Origin: Paraspadella gotoi
Lineage: Eukaryota > Chaetognatha
NCBI GenBank assembly: GCA_051294375.1
Contig: CM119266.1
Location: forward strand, 5,188,564-5,252,563
Length of the DNA stretch: 64,000 nucleotides
Reading direction: 5' to 3'
Within the stretch, counting starts at the first letter, position 1. Every line of letters begins with the position of its first letter. Below are positions 1 through 12,700 of the stretch, in pieces. A program made the position numbers and the translations under genes. Under the pieces are notes generated by a model. The model searched no databases and was not told the origin of the DNA. It was given only the letters and a program-made list of their open reading frames with translations.

Positions 1-182
1 ACGCACGATGAGCGACGCGTGCAGCCCGACAGTCGCAGTCTCGACTTGACGCATCCACGCGCGATGATAAAGAATTTCGTATTCGAGCAAAATCTTGGCT
101 ATTTTGTTGTAGTTGCGGACAATCTTCTTCGCTTCCGGACCCTGAGGTGGGGACCATTCAAGTGGCTCAGTCTGTATGTATG

Positions 183-266
<84 letters not shown>

Positions 267-2508
267 TCTCTCGTCGTACCTGCAAGATGTTGTGGTGCTG
301 CGCGAAAATTTCCATCGGCTCCTGAAGGAAAACAAATTAATTTTCATTATCAATTATTTCAACTTTTTATGAAACTGACTTATTTTTCCATTCAAACTCA
401 TTTCCACTCGCACGATGCCATCAAATCTTTATTTCCGGCTCAACCACCCGATTTCCAAACGCAAAGTTTAAATTAAATTGATCCATTCAATCACTAGTTT
501 TTGGAACTTAAAACTCAACACGGCAGTAATGACCAAATTCAACATTGGCCAATAATGGCCAAAGCCCTAAGACATCCACAAATTAAACCAATCTATAACT
601 TCTAATAAAATCAAAAATGTAAGAAATGATCGAAACTGCTCAAATCTCATTTTAAATAAACCAAAAGCGATTCTCCTCCGCATCCACAGTCAACTCTCCC
701 CAACCAACCTGTATCCTCCTGAAGAGCTGCCTGGCCCAAGTGATCTTTCCCGCTACTGGAGGCAAATCCCTCGCTATCGGTGGCTCAGCTTTGTTGCGTT
801 GATAAAGTTTCGAGACGAATTCGACATCTCGGCCAAAATGAGCGAGGATCCGAGCGTACTTCTCTTGGATGCCGAGGTTGGGGAGACCGAGCTTCTCGAA
901 CCGGTGCAACAACTTGGTTGGGGAGGGGGTGGACGGGAAAATGGGGTTGGGAGTAAGATGGTGAAATGGTCGGTTTTGGATCGTCACATTGGGTCAGTTC
1001 TCAAAGATTTGCAATGGTCTTTAGTGAAGCAGTATGCAATGAATTCTGTGAAAATTTTTTTTTAATTATGCAATTATAAACTCTCTCTCTTTCTCTCTCT
1101 CTCGCTCTCTCTCTCTCTCTACCTGCAGGGCCCGTTGAGTGTTTGAAATCCTCTCGAAGCGAGAATCCATAAATCCTGAGGAAGAAATCAATAATGAACC
1201 TCGTCTCTTACTCATCTCTCGTCGTAAGATTCATTTCAACGAACTTACCCGAGGTTTTCACCTCTAATTTGAGAGTTCACCGATCGGGGCGACCTCACCC
1301 CGAAACAACTTACCTCTGATATTAGAGTGAAGTTCAGCGATTTGTCTCTTAAAGTCTTCATAATCATCGTCGAATTCCATTCTTCTCTGATCCAAAAAAT
1401 CGTAAGGTCGATTTTTCATCATCGATCGAATCTTTTCAAAATTTTGCGACATCGTCTCCATGCCTTAATTAAGGGGAGGGGCGGAAGTTTCGTGGAATAG
1501 TTTGAAATTGGACAATGATTGAAAAAATTAACCATTGATTTATTAAATAGTAAGCTATTTGGGCTACTGAGATAGGAGAAAATGTTAATCAACTGTTAGA
1601 GCACTTGTCTTTCTAATAAATTTTAATTAATATAACGACTTTTGAAAAAAATTATTTCCAGCACAACTAAACAGAAATGTTATCGCCCCTAGATAATAGC
1701 GTTTATTTTAAATTTTATAATTTCAGCATTAAAAAAAAAACATTATTTAGTCACTTTATACACTTAATAACTTGTCCTAGTTAATAAAGTATTTAAATAA
1801 TAAACCAATCTTAAGGCCACATTATCCCCAAACAATGAACTCACCCTCGATCCTAGATTCAGAGAGATGACAGTAAAGATCGAGCGTATTGAACATGTCG
1901 ATGATTTTCCTGCATCGACGAACGAAAGTATCGAATTTCCCGAAGATGTACATTTCTGAGAATTCGAATTGACGCTCGTTGGGCATCTCTTCCAATTTGC
2001 GCTTGGTCTTGTGGAAGCACTGTTGGTACTCCTGGGGACAGTGGTAATAAATAATTAGAAATGAACAACTAAAAGCAATAATTACAGATCAATACAACCA
2101 ACAATAATAAAATTACGATATTAAAAAAAATTAGTATTTTAAATCAAGTAACTACTAAAACTACACAATTGTTAGGAATATAATTCATTCATTTATTCTT
2201 AACAACAACATATTAAGCGATAAAAATTAAGATAAATACTAGAAAAAATATACATCGACAATAACAGATTTATTAAAACCAACTATACAATAAGAACATT
2301 AATTACATCGTCAACCCGAAACATCTTCAACAGCCCCATCAACGAACCCCATTGAGGTTGATGCAATCCTCAAGCTTCTTGACGACTTTCTGTTGATCTT
2401 GAGTCCAAACTGTTTCCGTGTTGTGACACGTGACGTAGGTTTTGCAGGCGGTGATCATTTGGTTGGTGATTTTCACGAACAACGACGTCATTCTGAGGGA
2501 GAGGGAGG

Positions 2509-2551
<43 letters not shown>

Positions 2552-3249
2552 TAAAGGAGGATAGGGTAAAAAACAGAAGAAATGTCCGGGAAGTACGAGC
2601 AAGTAGTTAATGGTAAGGCAGTAGGGAATCATTTAAAAACGATTGCACTTACCTTTCGGACGTGTTGTAGAATCTTGAAATGCTATGAATCATTCTGATC
2701 GCGTTGATGAGACCTTTTGATCGGGATAAATTGGTTTAAATGAGCTTAATAATTTAATTAATTTAATTGATTGAAGGCATAATTGATTTATTTTATTAAA
2801 ATAAATCCATTAAGTCCTCAATCAATCAATAAATTCCTACATCAAAGTCATCTATTCCGTGAACCAATTAATCTTCAAAGAAGCAATCAATCAATCAATG
2901 AATCAATCAAAATCCTTCCGACGCTCTTTCTCTACCGGGAATGCCGTCCATCATTCCCACTGGATTCGAATTGTAAAGCGGATCGCAGAATTTCTCCAAA
3001 GTGTAGAGGAACTTGACGTTGTCTTTGGCTTCGTTGGCGGCGTCGGTGATGCGGACGTCGAGTTCGCGCCAAGACTTGGGGCGGAGGGGGGGGGGTAAGG
3101 GAGGAGGGAGAGAATGGGGTAAGGGAAGGAGGTATTTAAGGGGTGGGAGGGGAATGGAAATTATTTTATTTTTATAATTAAATGAAATTTGAAATATACG
3201 TATGTTAAATACTAGCTGAGGCCTCTCTGACAATAGACGCCCGTTTTCA

Positions 3250-3299
<50 letters not shown>

Positions 3300-3330
3300 A
3301 TACCTATCTTTTTTAAAGGAAATTGGTTCA

Positions 3331-3367
<37 letters not shown>

Positions 3368-6300
3368 TTCTTTCCCTTTCTTTTCTTTCTTTCTTTTTTC
3401 TTTCTTTAATTATTCTTTTTCTCCAGCTTACTTTCTCATCACAACTCAATCGCCTCCAAAGTTCACGACTAAAAAAAGGCAGTGAGTGTGAATAGGGCTA
3501 TTTCTAAAAGGGGCCTTCCGACCATTAAGCCGATAAATCAATGTTTCACCCCCCCCCCCAAAACCCTCTCCTCCCCAAAAACTACCTTCAACGATTTCGA
3601 CTTGGCGGCCTGGAGACATCCGAGGACGGCCTTGACCGGTGGAGACTTGATCTGATCGACGAGGTAGTTGAACCTCGACATCCTCTTCTTCCAATGTTCC
3701 AGTTCGGCGCGAGGACCGATGTCGTCGGCCTCTTTGCGCATCTGTTCGCTCTCGGCCAGAACCTGTCGAAGGGGGTGTTAAAGGGGTGGACGGGGATGTT
3801 GAGAAAAGCGTAGTGGGTAAGGGATGTTGAAGAGGGGTGTGGAAGTTTTTAATTCTTCGATCTTGAGAATTAAAAAGGAGGGAAACTGGACTTTTAGAAA
3901 ACTGAATTAACCACCTTTTTTTTTTTTAAATTTCGGAGAAATTTCTTTTTTTCCCCTCGATTCAACCCTAATAATGCTATTTAATTTTTAAGCTTGCCCT
4001 ATCAACTTTCTTATTTTACAACTTAACGTTTCGTACAAATTCTATTTTCGTTGCGCAATCAAGAGGAAATAATGACTAATGACTAATTTTAAATTCTGAC
4101 TAATAATGACTAATGACTAATTTTAAATTCTGAATCATAATGACTAATGACTAATTCCACACTTTTCTCCAGCTACTCCTCCAATTAAATCCTTTTCATT
4201 ATTAAATTATACAACTGTCAATATAGAATCCAACTAAACGATGTTACATCAACCTTTTTTGTTTAACCTGAAATGTAAAGAATAGAAAAAAATAAAACTT
4301 TCGAATCCCGGTTTGACCACTTTCCGCATTTCCGAGAAATGTCCGAAAAGTATATTTAATTGGCGCGCGGTAAAAGTTTGTAAAATTCGCTCGCTCGCTC
4401 TCTCGTTTGATTGCTCGCCATCATTTTTTAAGCGTGATTATTGACAATATTGGACTTTTTACAGTTAAATTTATCGCTCATTACAAACAAAATAAAAAAG
4501 GAAAAACAGAGATAAAAAAAAATGGCTCCGAAAGCCATAAAGTCATCGGGTCGAAAGTCCGGATACAACAAGAAAGGAAACCGTTTCACGGTTTACGACA
4601 AAAAACGTGGTAATTATTCATACAAAAATATGGATGGAAGCACTTATTACAATGCTGGTAAAAATCAAGGCTCTTTTTATCGAAACATGGACGGACTACG
4701 ATGGTGAGTAAAGCCTGAGAGTGTGTGGACTGAAGTTTGTCAAAAAAAAAAAATGTCAACCTTATGGTGGGCTAAAATCCACCATTTTCGTCCACCATTT
4801 TAGTCCACCATAACCTTTTCGTTTCAGCTACGAGAATTCGTCCGGCGTCAGATTCTGTTCTACTACGAAGACTAAAAAAAAGTAAGAAAAAACTAGTTGA
4901 CTAAATAGCATTTTTATGAAGCAATGAACTTAATTATCATTATTCCTAAATTTAGATCCGCTGGCGGCCGTAGAAAACCTCCCAAAAAAATTTGACGAAT
5001 ATTTGGGAAAAATCTTTCTTGACTTTATTTTCAACCCCTGAATAAAATATCAAATAACAATTGAGAGTAAGGCGACGGTCAAAAGACTTCTGTTTTGTGG
5101 CCAGTGAAAACTGTCCCATTCAAGTATGACGTTTGACCGATTGACCTGTTTTGGTTTTAATAACTTTTTGAAATATGATTTTAATGTTTTTTTAAATTAA
5201 ATAATAAATCGTAAGCTATTTCCTACGCCCTTTTTTTATTTTCGAGTATCGCAAGATTTGGAGATCAAAGTTCCATCAGTCGAATCTGCGATTGGTCGAA
5301 AAAGAAGCGAAGCTGCTCGACCACATTTTATTCTGATTTCGAAGAGAATTTAATTACTGGAAGCGTATAATTTTCTTTTTTTTTAAAATCAATAAAAAAA
5401 TCCGCTCATTTTTTAACCTTCTTATTGAATTTTTTATCGACTTGCGATGATAATAACTAGAACAAAAACGTTAACAAAAACTTTAAACACTAATCTCTTT
5501 TTTGTACTCACAGTAATCCTATCGAACCTGAGACCATGTCGGACAAAAAAACCGATGCAAAACCTGAACGTCAAACCGGAACGAATCGAGACGGTAATTC
5601 TTTCACGAATTACGGACAACCGCGCGGCAACTTTTACTACAAAAATGCCGACGGCAGTCGGTATTACTCCGCCGGAAAAAATCAAGGATCTTTCTATCAG
5701 AATCCGGCAAAGGGCTATCAATGGTACTAAAACTCGGAATTTTTAATTCAACTTAGCCTAATGATTAAACACAATATTATTGATTTAAAAGGTACGAAAA
5801 CTCTGCCGGAGACAGGTCTTATTCGCCCTACCCAAAGAAGTAAGTTATGAGAATTAATTTAAATTGCGAATTGAGTTTTTAATTTTAAAAATTGAACAAG
5901 AAAACTAAAACTTTCGACAGATCGGAGGACGGACAAGGCAAAAGCAAATCCCCGAAATCTGGGAAATAATAAGTCAACGTCAAGTTCAAAAATATTTCGT
6001 CTGCGATGCCGAAAAAGTACGAATGCGACCTATTTTAAATTATACAAATCGTTTATTTATAACCTAGTTCATCTTAGGGAATAATGTCTAGATGTTTGTT
6101 ATTTATTATAAAGAGATAAAGAGATAAACCGAAATTATAAATTTTTGAGATAAATACAAATATATTTAAAAAAACTTCATTGATCTTTTTTTTCATTGTA
6201 TTGTTTCTTTAAGCTATGAAAAAAGGTAGACATAGTGTAATAATCATTTCTCTTTCGTTGTGTCAGGATATTTAGTGAAAAGATTTGAAGTAGATTTCCC

Positions 6301-6641
6301 AACGATTTTATTAATAATTAACGCACATGTTAAGACGGTTAAACTGCTTGTAAAATGTCGCTACAGCTCAATCAAAAGTTAGGAAACAGTAGATTTAAAA
6401 CAAACCGAAATAGACCATGTCGGAAAGTAATGCTGTATAAATTCAATATTAGTCACGAAGCTAAAATTTTCTCACATAATGGGTTATTTTAATTTTGACT
6501 GATTTGACGCGAAAAAAACTTTGAACTTTTGTTTTGTCTCGAGTTTTCCAAACTCGTCTTATCTTTGAAGATAACATTTTTTTTGTGTTTTCCAAATCTT
6601 ATCGGGAAAAATGGGGAATGGAGAAGGAGGGAGGGAGGCAG

Positions 6642-6718
<77 letters not shown>

Positions 6719-9700
6719 TTGGGCAAGGAATGCACGACCTCACAAAGGAGGGTTGTGATAAGTCGTGATTTGTGATTCCAGAAACGAAAGCAGCTGTTTT
6801 CTCACCGACTGCGTTTCACTCCTTCGAAAATAAATTATTGGAAAGGAAAAAAAAATGCTGAGTCAGAAAAGTTTGGCCGACCTGGCGGAGAGGAAGAAGA
6901 CGTCGGGAGAGTGGGGAGTGTCGGAAGTGGGGGAGTGTCGGAAGTGGGGGAGTGTCGGAGGAAGAAAGACGTCGGGAGAGAAACCGTACTGAAGACCGGC
7001 ATCGCGGGCGCCGTGATGTTTGCAAATAGGTTTTTTTTTTTATAATATTTTTTTTTTAAAATACCCTGACAATATATTCGAAAATCTATTCAGAATCTCC
7101 GATATGAAAGATCCCCCAAATAAAAGCAACAAAATAAAAGCAATAAAAGCAATAAAAGCAACCCCGTTAATATAAGACACGTTTGTCTTTTTGTCTTTTT
7201 ACGCGGGAAATTAAGATTTCGGGTTCAAATTTCATTCATAGTATCACAGACTCACAGTATCATCCTAAGTCCCCTCTCTAGTGTTTTTCTTTTACTATTA
7301 TTATTATTACATTGCAATTATTTCAAAATCTAAGAATAAATTATAATATTTAAGGCAATCAGTTTATTTTGTCATTGCTATCATATAAGTTATATATATA
7401 TATATAAGTTATATATCATTTTAACTCATAAATCTTGCGAACGAGAGAGTGAGAGAGGGAGAGAGTAAGAGAGATAGAGAGAGATAAAAGATAGAGAACG
7501 GGCGCTCAGTTAAATACGGAGTTTGGGAAAAGGGAACTACTTTGTGAGCGCATAACGCTTGCGTGAATACGATTAAGAAAAGGAGGAACGGAGGAAAAGA
7601 GACAAAGAGAGAGGAAAGGTATAAAAGGAAAGGAAGGAAAGGAAAGAGGACGAGAACTCTTTTTCCATCCAAGGAGGCAAGAGCTGTGTTGTGCTATGCC
7701 TAAAACTTTTATTTTTCTACTAATTGTGATGTGTAACCTTTATGGAGATAAACAACGGAAAACTTAATTTGCTCTTCATTAATTTCTGCTAACAAAGTTA
7801 GTAAAGCTTCCGGGCTCGTTAGTAAGGTGTTGTAGCGGTCAAGTTGATACAAATTTTCGTCTTTCACGACTTTAAATACGTTGAATTTTGAAATAAACAT
7901 TTTTTTAGGCTAGACCAAAATTTTTGTCAGAGGTGTCAGAAAATTAATTGGCTCTCTGTTAGCGTTTTTTTTTCTATATTACAAATCTTAAAATATAGTA
8001 ACAAAGCTTTTCTTAAAATGCTCGTCGCACATATTAAATCAAAGATGATGTTAAGTTAGAACTAATAGAAGCGACACGGATATTCCTCTCTGCGATCGAT
8101 CCTCGTCCTCCTCCTCCTCCTCCTCCTCCTCCTCGCGTCCTTTTCGGTCACTTTCTCTCCCCGAAGAATTACGCCTCATCGCTCATTATTCGTAAACAAT
8201 TTTGTAGTTTAAAATTTGTAAGACCACTTTTTTTTAACCAGAGCAAAATCCTCTTACATTTTAACTCTTTCTTATTTTCTCGCTTTTCAGTTCACGAAAC
8301 TTTCGCGAAATTTCCGCTTCGAAGCAAATCTACGATTTTCTTTTTGCGCTATTACAAAATCGATCAAAACCGGCGAGATGTCTGAAAAAAGATCGGGCAC
8401 CAATAATCAAGGAAACGCCTACACCAATTACGGCGAGTCCCGCGGCAATTACTACTATAATAATCAAGATGGCGGCCGTTACTACAACGCCGGGGAAAAC
8501 CGAGGCTCGTTCTATTCGAACGCCGACAAGGGATACCAATGGTAAGTCTTGGATATAAACTAGACTTAGGTTTGACACTGATGTGGAGCGATACATAATT
8601 TGTGCCGCTAAACCGCCAGGCAACAGACTTCTCAAATGCTTATATTTTAGGTATCAGAATTCCTCGGGAGAACGATCCTATCAATCGTACGGAGGCTCGA
8701 AAAAGTGAGTTAACGCTTATGAATTCACAGGCTTTCGTAATATTATTAAACTTAATTTTATAGTTGAATTATGTATGAAATTGCTATAAGTTATAACCAA
8801 TATAAAAATTATCCATTCCTAATGTATATAACTTTTCGTCTTCAGTTCCGGAGCCGGACAAGGCAAAGGCGGATCCGCCGGAAAATCTTGAGAGTCGGAA
8901 ATTCTCCGAAGAAATCCGATTCTATATCATGGAAGAGACTTGTCAAGTTAACTAAATTGTCTGCGTTTTACAAACAACAAACAAAATGAATTAGTTTTGA
9001 CTTTAAATCCAAGAAAATACGTTGGTTGAAATCATGTACTGTTTTAGTTTATTATCCTCAGATCAAAATCGCTTTTTATTGCTTTGTCAAATTTGTGTTT
9101 AATCGCGTTCAATTCCGTAGCAAGTTTTTGTTATCGTAATTCGTCCCAAACAAACACATTCCTAATTACGTTTTATATATCACATTTATCCAGTTTTTAA
9201 CCGAGGATTAAATCTACCTTTTTGACTAAAAAATCTGCTCTTTAAATCTACGATCAAAACTTTGGCCATGGCCGAACGCCGCTCGGGAACGAACCGTCAC
9301 GGAAACGATTACACGTCCTACGGCGGACATCGTCAAAATTATTACTACAAGAATCAAGATGGCGGACGATACTTCAACGCTGGACAAAACCAAGGATCGT
9401 TTTACCGCAATTCTGACAAAGGATATCAATGGTGAGGACAGTGGGTTGATGGGAAGACTAATAAAGTTTGAAATCAAACCGTCCATTTAAATACTTGAAC
9501 AATTCAAGAATGTATTTATTTGATGTATAATAATCCTTGACTTCTGTTTCGTCGCAGGTACCAAAACTCCTCGGGCGAAAGGTCTTACAAGCCTTACGGC
9601 GGAAATCATGGGTAAGTTAAACATTTTTAGCGAATGACTTCCAAAAATCTTTGACTTTGTTGCTGATTCAATGTTTAAATCGAATTTTCATTTTACAGTG

Positions 9701-12700
9701 GACAGCTCCCGCCCGAAACGCGCAGTGGCGTCAACAGACAAGGCAACGAATATACTCAGTACCGCGACAGTCCGTCCAGCTATTCTTACGAGAACATGGA
9801 CGGTGGTGAATATCATCATCACGGACCGAGTGGCAGCTCAGAGTATCACAACGCCGACAAAGGATACGAATGGTGATTAATTAATTAATTGTGATTAATG
9901 ATTGTTGGCATTTTACCAATTCTGATCCTCGCGTTTATAAACTGTCGTTAAATTACGTAATCCTAATCATTTACGTGCTAAGTATTATTTAATGTTATTT
10001 ATTCATATATTTAATGTTAAACATAATTTAAATATTCGTCTCAGGTACCAGGATGCTTCCGGTGAGAGGGTTTATGGCAAATACAACTGAATAACCCCTG
10101 CAGGTGATTTATAAATCCACTAGTTAAGACTTCTGACTAAAAGTTTTGAAATCTACGTTTCTTTTTGCAGGGATGTTGATTACGGTGCGTTTTGCGTTCT
10201 ATTCGCTCAATAGAAGTCGCGTTCAAATGTTGTGAAATCTCTACGAAAAGCTAAAGTTTGTTTTTATAAATTCCTTCGTTAGAAAGTAGACGTATTTTCG
10301 TTTGTTCGTTGCTGTTTTCATTTCTTTCTCAAAAATGAAAAATTCTAAAAATTCATTTTCGAACTCCTACAAAAGAAAAACCCTACAAATGTGAAATTTC
10401 TCAGTTTAGCAGTTTTTTTTAGTGTAGTCAGAAAAATTAACTTTAGAATGTATGAAACCGTACGCGTCATCGTTTTTATTACATTTGATCAAAGAAAATT
10501 TTAAAATTTGATTTTGCTTGATAGGAACCAAAGTTAAGATCTTTTAAGGTAAATATTTGTGGTATTAAAATAAAAGAAAATAACCCGGTTATTGAATTAA
10601 CCAAGTAATCCGTAATTGTTGCATAGTATTTATGGGGTAATTTGATTATTCAATCGATCGTCGTCATTCGCCTGGCCTCACCTGTTCGATCTGCCTTATC
10701 CACATGCTCATGCACTCTTCGATCTTCTCCATTATCTCTGGGTTCTGAGCGGCGGCGATAAAGTCCGCCGGGCAGGTCAGCGTCGAGAGGTCGTAGTTCT
10801 CACTAGGTTGCAGCATCACTCGTTCCCGGAGGCTTTCTTGGGCACCCTAGTGGACGAAATGTTTGTACTAATTTAGTGTAATTAAACTGTAAAGAGTAAC
10901 AAAATACATTTTGTTTCTGCTGGTCGATCGCAAACTTCGATTAAAAAATTTTCTAGATTATTTTTCACTTAAAGAAGCAGAAAAGAACATCAAATCATTC
11001 GATATGGATTTTATAATCAATAGGCTGGCTTAGTAATTATAATTTAACCTGCGTTTAGCCTTCCCATCTGTATTTTCACAAATCACCTCAAGGATGTGAA
11101 CGAAGGACTCCAGGTGATTGAGAAACTCCATCCTTGTATCCAACCCGTCGGGACCTGCCAGGGCCCCCCAACCTGAATCGATGGCAAGAAGGGAGGGGGG
11201 GGGGGAGAGATAATTTGATTTGTTTGCCGATAGTCGCCACTTTGTTAGCATAGCCCGAATGATAAATGTACACTTCTTTTTCTGTGTTGGACAAGGGACT
11301 ATAGGGAAAGGTTTTTGTGGCCAATAGACTCTTAAACCCACCCGAATCCATGGCCCTGATCATCGGAATATAGATCTTCTGCAGCAGCTCCTGAATCCCC
11401 TTGAGGAGGCCTTGGCTCGCATCCAGGATGTTCATGCAGATTTCCCGTCCGACCGTCTGCTCGGTCAGCGGCGGGCGCGTTGTTCGGACGCAGGAACGAG
11501 ACGCACATTCCCGTCAACGCCTCCTTGCGCCCGTCCGTGATGAAGAGGCGCTTCCGCCCGGAGCGCTGGGGGCGTGCCACGGCGCCGTAGCGTTGCAGGT
11601 CGGCTGGCGTTGAGGGGGGGAGGGTGTTGTGGGGTTAGAGATGGTGGGGCGGGAGGTTAATTTATTCATGAGTTTATTATGTTTGAAGACAATTTACATA
11701 TTACATAACACATTTTACTTATACCACGCGCGTCGGAGGATATAAGTGAAAGAATAAATGCGTTTTGCTTTGAGATTGTTTTTGTAATTGTTTATTGAAA
11801 ATTCTATTATTGAAAAATATAATAATCCTTTCTTTATGTTGCTCTTAATGTAAATTTTTTCACAGTTCGACGCTTATGGTAACCGACCGATTTTGAACAT
11901 TAGTTAACAAAGATTAGTCCCGTCGACAAGATGATACATTAATTGTATTCTAAGAAATAAAACTCGATCCGTGAACAAACAATGTCAAATAACTTTTATT
12001 GAACAAATTTAAGTATTAAACTCAGTCGAACACGAATTTTAACAGTTATGATAAAGCATAGTTGTAGTAATTAGCACGGATATCTTTAAAAAATTTTTTC
12101 GATTTCGATAAACATGAGCTTTTATACATGAACAAAAAATCGTTGCAATGATATTTTAAGAATCACCTGGTGTATTTGTAGGAACGACTAATTCTTGGAA
12201 TACAATAGTAAAACGAAACAGTTTATTGCAACGACTAGTATGTTAATTCGATGTGGTTAAGTCAAGCTCCACTGTTAAATAAAACTATGGATTACTTCTT
12301 TTACAAGCTTTCCGGGTTATTTAACTTTTTACCTTTATATTTTTCTGCGCGTTTTTACCATCGCGGAATTAGATTACGAATTATTTGAAATGTAATGTTT
12401 CAAAAAATAATCGAAATATCACATTTTCTTGCTGTTATAAATTTTAATCGTGTTTTAATTACGTATTGAATATGTTAAAACGACGATTACTAGGTATTAA
12501 ATTGATCATTCTTACTATTTATGAAAACTAAAAAGTTTATAAATTAAAAAAAAAATTTAAAGAACAAACCTTGATCATCTTTTGTTTCAGCTTCCTGGTA
12601 GAAAAACAGCAGCGCCTTCGATCCTTTGGCGGCGAATAACGCGTTCATGCGTTCAATCTTTAAAAAAAAGATCAGAAAATCAATACATTTTGTACTAGTG

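Larger units (their letters stand above)
3763..10681 (-). other. Intron 6 of the dynein gene, host to four opposite-strand genes
   Basis: By far the largest intron found in this gene; the others range from about 140 bp to 1.2 kb. The flanking exons join in phase 0 (QIEQ then VLAESEQ). It holds the small Tyr/Gly-rich gene cluster, all transcribed opposite to the host. It also holds a (GA)n tract at 6640-6718, a palindrome in the first nested gene, and otherwise AT-rich sequence without recognisable genes (about 6.0-8.3 kb). Confidence 0.85.
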
